This document shows, piece after piece, positions 59,873-64,000 of a stretch of 64,000 nt of DNA (positions are counted from its first letter, which is position 1; every line of letters begins with the position of its first letter). Location: positions 34,671 to 98,670 of the forward strand of contig SVOL01000005.1 in NCBI GenBank assembly GCA_015066395.1, in the 5' to 3' direction. Origin of the DNA: Oscillospiraceae bacterium (GTDB lineage: Bacteria > Bacillota > Clostridia > Oscillospirales > Acutalibacteraceae). The position numbers and the translations under genes are program-made. Under the pieces are notes generated by a model. It was not told where the DNA came from and did not search any database. It worked only from the letters and a program-made list of their open reading frames with translations.

Positions 59873-61441
59873 CTACTTTCCAAAAATCTTGTCCCACCAG
59901 TTTGCCAAAGAAGATTCTTGAGACTCTTTTTCTTCGACGCGAAACGCTTTATACATTTCGTCCGCGTATGCTTCTGAAATCGTACCCGCCGAGACCAAAC
60001 TATCAAGATACGATCCGAGTTTCACATTGTCTCCACTATCGTGATAAGACTGAAGCTGAGTAACAATTCTATCATGATCAGTAACCGAAAGAGTGTTTTT
60101 ATCGGTCGCTGTTTTTCCCGAACCACTACTCGAGCTCTTTATCTGGCTTTTATATACCTTAGCCATCGCCAATACAGTGTCCTTATCAAGACCTGCGGCG
60201 GCAATCATCTCATCCGACGGAGTAACACCCGTCTGAATAGCGTTGTATACATCATCCTTGGCTGATTCCTTGGCCTGGGCGTCTGCGCTGTATTTATTCC
60301 AATATTCAGATGCCTCAAATTCTTTCTCGTTCCATTTTTCGTTGGAATCAAAAGACTGTTGCCACTGACTGTCGGAAACCTTGTCGCGGTCGAGCTGATA
60401 CTGATAGTTTCTGTCATCAATAGACTTGTTATATTCAAAGTTACGATCATCAACCGTTTTATTGTAATCAAAGTTTTTGTTATCGATATGTTCGCCGTAT
60501 TCGCGGTTATACTGATTCCAATACTCGTTGTCCGCACGATTAAGCTCGTTCTGCCAATCGGCAATCTCGTCACGGTGCTGACCGTAAGCAATATTATACT
60601 TATCCATATACTGACCGTATTCCGTTTCAGCCTTATACCTTGCATCTTCGGTCAATCGATCTAATTCGGCATAATAATCCGACACATTATCACGATGCTC
60701 GCCATACTGTCGATTATATTCATCAATATAACGGCCGTAATCGTTCTCTGACTGATACCTCGCGTCTTCGGTAAGGCGGTTTAATTCAGTATAATAATCG
60801 GACAAATCGTCTCTGTATCTGCTGTAGTCCTGTGCTTCTCTGTCAGCGTACATTCCGTACTGGTTATAAAGGTCCTGGCCTTCCTGGTTGTACTGGTTGA
60901 GTGCCATCTGATAAAACTCGGGAACTTTATCATTTAACTGCTGAAGGTAGCCTTGATAGGTCTGCTGACCCACGGTCTGGGCATAAGAGTTTCCGTAACC
61001 ACCTGTCGCGGCCGCGGCTTGTCCCATGGTGTCCATCATTGCCTGCTGACCCTGGAGCATATACTGGTCCTTATACTGCTGATAAAGAGCATCAGCGTTT
61101 ATGTCATAAGAAAACTTTTCTCTGTTAAGGATCTTATCCAGTGTTTGGTTGAGCTGTGACTGCCACGCCGACTGATATCCGCCGGGCTTCTGTGACAATT
61201 GCTGTTGCAGTAAGGCCTCTGCCTGCTTAACCGAGTCGCTTTTCTGATAAGCTCCATAATTAAAGTTAGTTGGCTTATTGGCCGTGTGTTCATCGCGCAA
61301 AGACTCGGCTGATTTTACTGCCTCACTCTTTTCATAAGGGTTATAGGTAAAATCACTCGGCTTTGATGCCTCTAATTCCTTTCTTCTTTTATCCTTTGCG
61401 ATCGTTGAATCACTTTCAACAAATTTGGTGTTATAGGACAT
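59873..61441 (-). CDS. Phage virion-associated repeat protein
   Basis: Gln/Tyr-rich; two 40-aa repeats (DDLSDYYTELNRLTEDARYQSENDYGRYIDEYNRQYGEHR) and short (D)DRNFEYNKS repeats. Confidence 0.6.
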   Translation of the reverse strand: MSYNTKFVESDSTIAKDKRRKELEASKPSDFTYNPYEKSEAVKSAESLRDEHTANKPTNFNYGAYQKSDSVKQAEALLQQQLSQKPGGYQSAWQSQLNQTLDKILNREKFSYDINADALYQQYKDQYMLQGQQAMMDTMGQAAAATGGYGNSYAQTVGQQTYQGYLQQLNDKVPEFYQMALNQYNQEGQDLYNQYGMYADREAQDYSRYRDDLSDYYTELNRLTEDARYQSENDYGRYIDEYNRQYGEHRDNVSDYYAELDRLTEDARYKAETEYGQYMDKYNIAYGQHRDEIADWQNELNRADNEYWNQYNREYGEHIDNKNFDYNKTVDDRNFEYNKSIDDRNYQYQLDRDKVSDSQWQQSFDSNEKWNEKEFEASEYWNKYSADAQAKESAKDDVYNAIQTGVTPSDEMIAAAGLDKDTVLAMAKVYKSQIKSSSSGSGKTATDKNTLSVTDHDRIVTQLQSYHDSGDNVKLGSYLDSLVSAGTISEAYADEMYKAFRVEEKESQESSLANWWDKIFGK

Positions 61442-61456
61442 ATTCTTCCTCCTTAA

Positions 61457-64000
61457 TTATTTATTCCAAATAACTGTATCGTTTTTGACATAGGCTATTC
61501 CATCGGGTTTAAACCATATCTTATAAGTGTTATTGGCTGTTGATATCGTGAGTCTGCAAATATCGTTTGCTTCATCGGCATATACATTAGCTTTAACGGC
61601 ATTTCCTTCAAAGTGAAGTAAAGTATCAATGCCGGGCTTCCACTCACCGTAACTCCATTTACCCTCACCGTCAGATGAGATATACCGTCTGTATTCAGGT
61701 GCACCTGCTTCAACAGAACGGAACTCCTGCATAATGTATTTCCAGTTACCAGAAGTCACATAGTCTTGTCCAATAGCCGCATAAACCCTCAAAAGTCCCG
61801 CGGTTTGAAGCGGTATGTTTTTAATCGTTTTCGCATTAGCATAGGACGAAACGGCAAAGACGCCGGGTGTTTTGTAATCATTAGCATCGCCATTAGCCGG
61901 TATGCTTCCCGAAGAGCCAAGAAGCCCTAAAACGCTACCGCTTACACAACCTTGAAACTCGGCATCAAAACGACAGTCAAACACATTATATTTAGAAGGA
62001 TCGTGATAACCTCCCAAAGTAAATCCGTGACCGCCTATAGGTGCGTGCCATGTCGCAAACATCGTGCGAATCACAACAGTAACCGTGTCCTTTTCGCCTA
62101 TATCGTCCTCCGCGATCAACCGAACGTCGTAGGCTGTTTGCGTGTTTAACGACACACCGGGCACGACAATCGACACGTAATCGTCGGTTGCATCCTTCGG
62201 CAACAATTCGACCGCTTTTGAATAATCGCCTTCTCCTGCGGCGTCCGTCTTATACTGATAACTCAGCTTGCAGTAATTCTTTTGGATTCCGTTTGAAACA
62301 ACTCCGCTATACATTCTTCCGATTTCTATCTTCAAATATGTACCGCCGGGATCAAGCCCACCGTCAGAATTACACCGTTCGCAAATTATCTTAGTTTGAC
62401 CTTCGCCGGGAATAATTCGAGGTTTGCTGTAAGGGATCACAACAATTTCTGTCGATTTTTCCACCGAATAACCGCGTGTGTCGGTAACTGTACCGGCAAC
62501 GGAAACTTTTCCATTAGTTGTAAGTACCTGGGAAGTATGCGGATTGCCGTATCCGCTTCGACCGAGTACAACGGTTTTATAAGTGCTAATATCTGAATAG
62601 TCAGACTTTGCCGCATACGATACCTTGACCTGCGATTTTCCTTGGACATATATTCCGTTAAATACGTCCGGCAACTCACTTACCGGCTCAACACTCATCG
62701 TGAATGTCAACCTCGTATCGTCGTTATTAGGCACGGTAACGGTAAATGATACCGCCTTTTCTCCCACTACAGATGTACTATTCTTGAAAAGAGTTTGACA
62801 AGTAATTGTTATCGTACCTTTAATGGCATTTGGCATTTCAGCCGCAAGCGACAGCGGCACTTCCCACTCATAATTACCACCTATGACCTCACCGATTGTA
62901 CCGTTGTAAATGACCGTAGAACCACCGACATTTTTTAAAGCATACGAAAGATTATGAGTATACGCATCCGTTTTCTTATCTAAAGTGATAGTTAATTTGC
63001 CGCCCATTTCGACCGTTGATGCCGACAGAATGGGAATTGTTGCATCAGGCACAGTCAAAGTGATATCGATGGTTTTCTTGCCAACAAGTGCAGATCCTGT
63101 ATATGTTTCGCAAATGATCTCGCAGATTGCACTTAATTTATTGTTTGTATATGCGGCAAGCTCCTTAGAAGGTGTCCACTCACCTTTCTTGATAACATCT
63201 GTCGCAATAACTTCACTCTTACCACCTATAACATAAGACAGTTTATGCCTAAAGTGGTCTGAGTTCGGAGTGATAGTAAAAACAACATTGTTCCCCATCT
63301 TAACTGTTAATGAGGAAGCAGAGAAGCTACTTGCATCAGGCACATTCAAGGTCAGGTTGATCGCGGTAGTGCCAACTTCGGCGGTTCCATTCATTGTCTT
63401 GCAATAAACGGTACACACGTCATTTGTCTTGCCTGATATGACTGCACTTAAATCGGGTATCCTCCATTCATACGAACCTTTTACGGAAGAAACAATATTT
63501 CCGCTCTTTCCGTTGACCGTATAAGACAAATCGTGGGTAAATCCATCACTTAAACTATCCATAAAGACAGTCACCCTACCGGGCATTTTAACCGTGTCAG
63601 CGGATAACCTTATCGAGGTCTTTTCAGGAACACTTACCGTCAATGTTACAGACTCGATGCCGACTTCGGCGGTGCCGTTTTTTGTCTTACAATAAATAGT
63701 GCAAGTATCACTCGTCTTACCAGATATCTTAGACACGAGATCCGGTACTGTCCACTCATACAACTCGTTAACTCCTGTAGCTATTACGCCCTCAAAACCA
63801 TTGATTTTATACGTTAAGTCGTGAGTGAATGAATTGCTCTGTCTATTAGCGGTGATAGTAACCTTATTAAGCATAACCACCGATAATGCCGATAATGTGG
63901 GCTTAGATTTTTCGGGCACATGCAAGGTGAGTTCTACTGTTTTACTGCCGACTGTTGCGGTACCGTTCCTTGTGGTTAATGTGACCGTACATTCCACATT
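61457..64000 (-). CDS. Phage minor structural/tail protein with tandem Ig-like repeats (DUF859-like); partial at right edge
   Basis: Tandem repeats LTVSVP...FTHDLSYTVNG..YEWRIPDL...CTVYCKTMNGTAEVG; C-terminal GGYHDPSKYNVFDCRFDAEFQG. Confidence 0.75.
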   Translation of the reverse strand, partial: NVECTVTLTTRNGTATVGSKTVELTLHVPEKSKPTLSALSVVMLNKVTITANRQSNSFTHDLTYKINGFEGVIATGVNELYEWTVPDLVSKISGKTSDTCTIYCKTKNGTAEVGIESVTLTVSVPEKTSIRLSADTVKMPGRVTVFMDSLSDGFTHDLSYTVNGKSGNIVSSVKGSYEWRIPDLSAVISGKTNDVCTVYCKTMNGTAEVGTTAINLTLNVPDASSFSASSLTVKMGNNVVFTITPNSDHFRHKLSYVIGGKSEVIATDVIKKGEWTPSKELAAYTNNKLSAICEIICETYTGSALVGKKTIDITLTVPDATIPILSASTVEMGGKLTITLDKKTDAYTHNLSYALKNVGGSTVIYNGTIGEVIGGNYEWEVPLSLAAEMPNAIKGTITITCQTLFKNSTSVVGEKAVSFTVTVPNNDDTRLTFTMSVEPVSELPDVFNGIYVQGKSQVKVSYAAKSDYSDISTYKTVVLGRSGYGNPHTSQVLTTNGKVSVAGTVTDTRGYSVEKSTEIVVIPYSKPRIIPGEGQTKIICERCNSDGGLDPGGTYLKIEIGRMYSGVVSNGIQKNYCKLSYQYKTDAAGEGDYSKAVELLPKDATDDYVSIVVPGVSLNTQTAYDVRLIAEDDIGEKDTVTVVIRTMFATWHAPIGGHGFTLGGYHDPSKYNVFDCRFDAEFQGCVSGSVLGLLGSSGSIPANGDANDYKTPGVFAVSSYANAKTIKNIPLQTAGLLRVYAAIGQDYVTSGNWKYIMQEFRSVEAGAPEYRRYISSDGEGKWSYGEWKPGIDTLLHFEGNAVKANVYADEANDICRLTISTANNTYKIWFKPDGIAYVKNDTVIWNK

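Noticed and set aside
60560-60830. Tandem DNA repeat as a non-coding satellite
   Set aside because: The repeat lies in frame inside an intact ORF and is better explained as a protein repeat.

Overview
The window looks like a chromosomal segment of a spore-forming Clostridia-type Firmicute. The first ~45.6 kb is mostly housekeeping: central glycolysis (pgk-tpiA-gpmI), translation (rpsF, rpsT, prfB, L21-Prp-L27, obg, thiI), tsaB/tsaE, sporulation and germination genes (spoIIP-gpr, ypeB, an ftsW/spoVE-like gene, a SpoIID-domain protein), trkAH and pstSCAB. Next comes a cotJABC spore-coat operon. The 3' end of cotJC is duplicated, and the two copies flank an AT-rich HAD phosphatase gene. After a tRNA-Pro(GGG), the right-hand ~15.6 kb is the late end of a prophage on the minus strand: holin, endolysin, BppU-like baseplate protein, a 2713-aa polyvalent-type protein, a repeat protein, and an Ig-repeat tail protein that runs off the edge. 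The most unusual items are: (1) a four-part protein with a CinA/MoCF-like N-terminus, a TM segment, a class-B sortase-like domain lacking its catalytic residues, a Ser/Thr linker and a SpoIID domain; (2) a P-type ATPase homologue that keeps DKTG but has lost the TGES, PEGL, GDGxND and M6 motifs; (3) a 46-aa protein that is 87% Asn+Gln and is missing from the ORF track; (4) an intergenic array of short hairpins joined by GCGATATA/TATATCGC linkers; (5) the ~1.26 kb insertion/duplication at cotJC. Everything was read by eye. No alignments, HMM searches or structure predictions were run.
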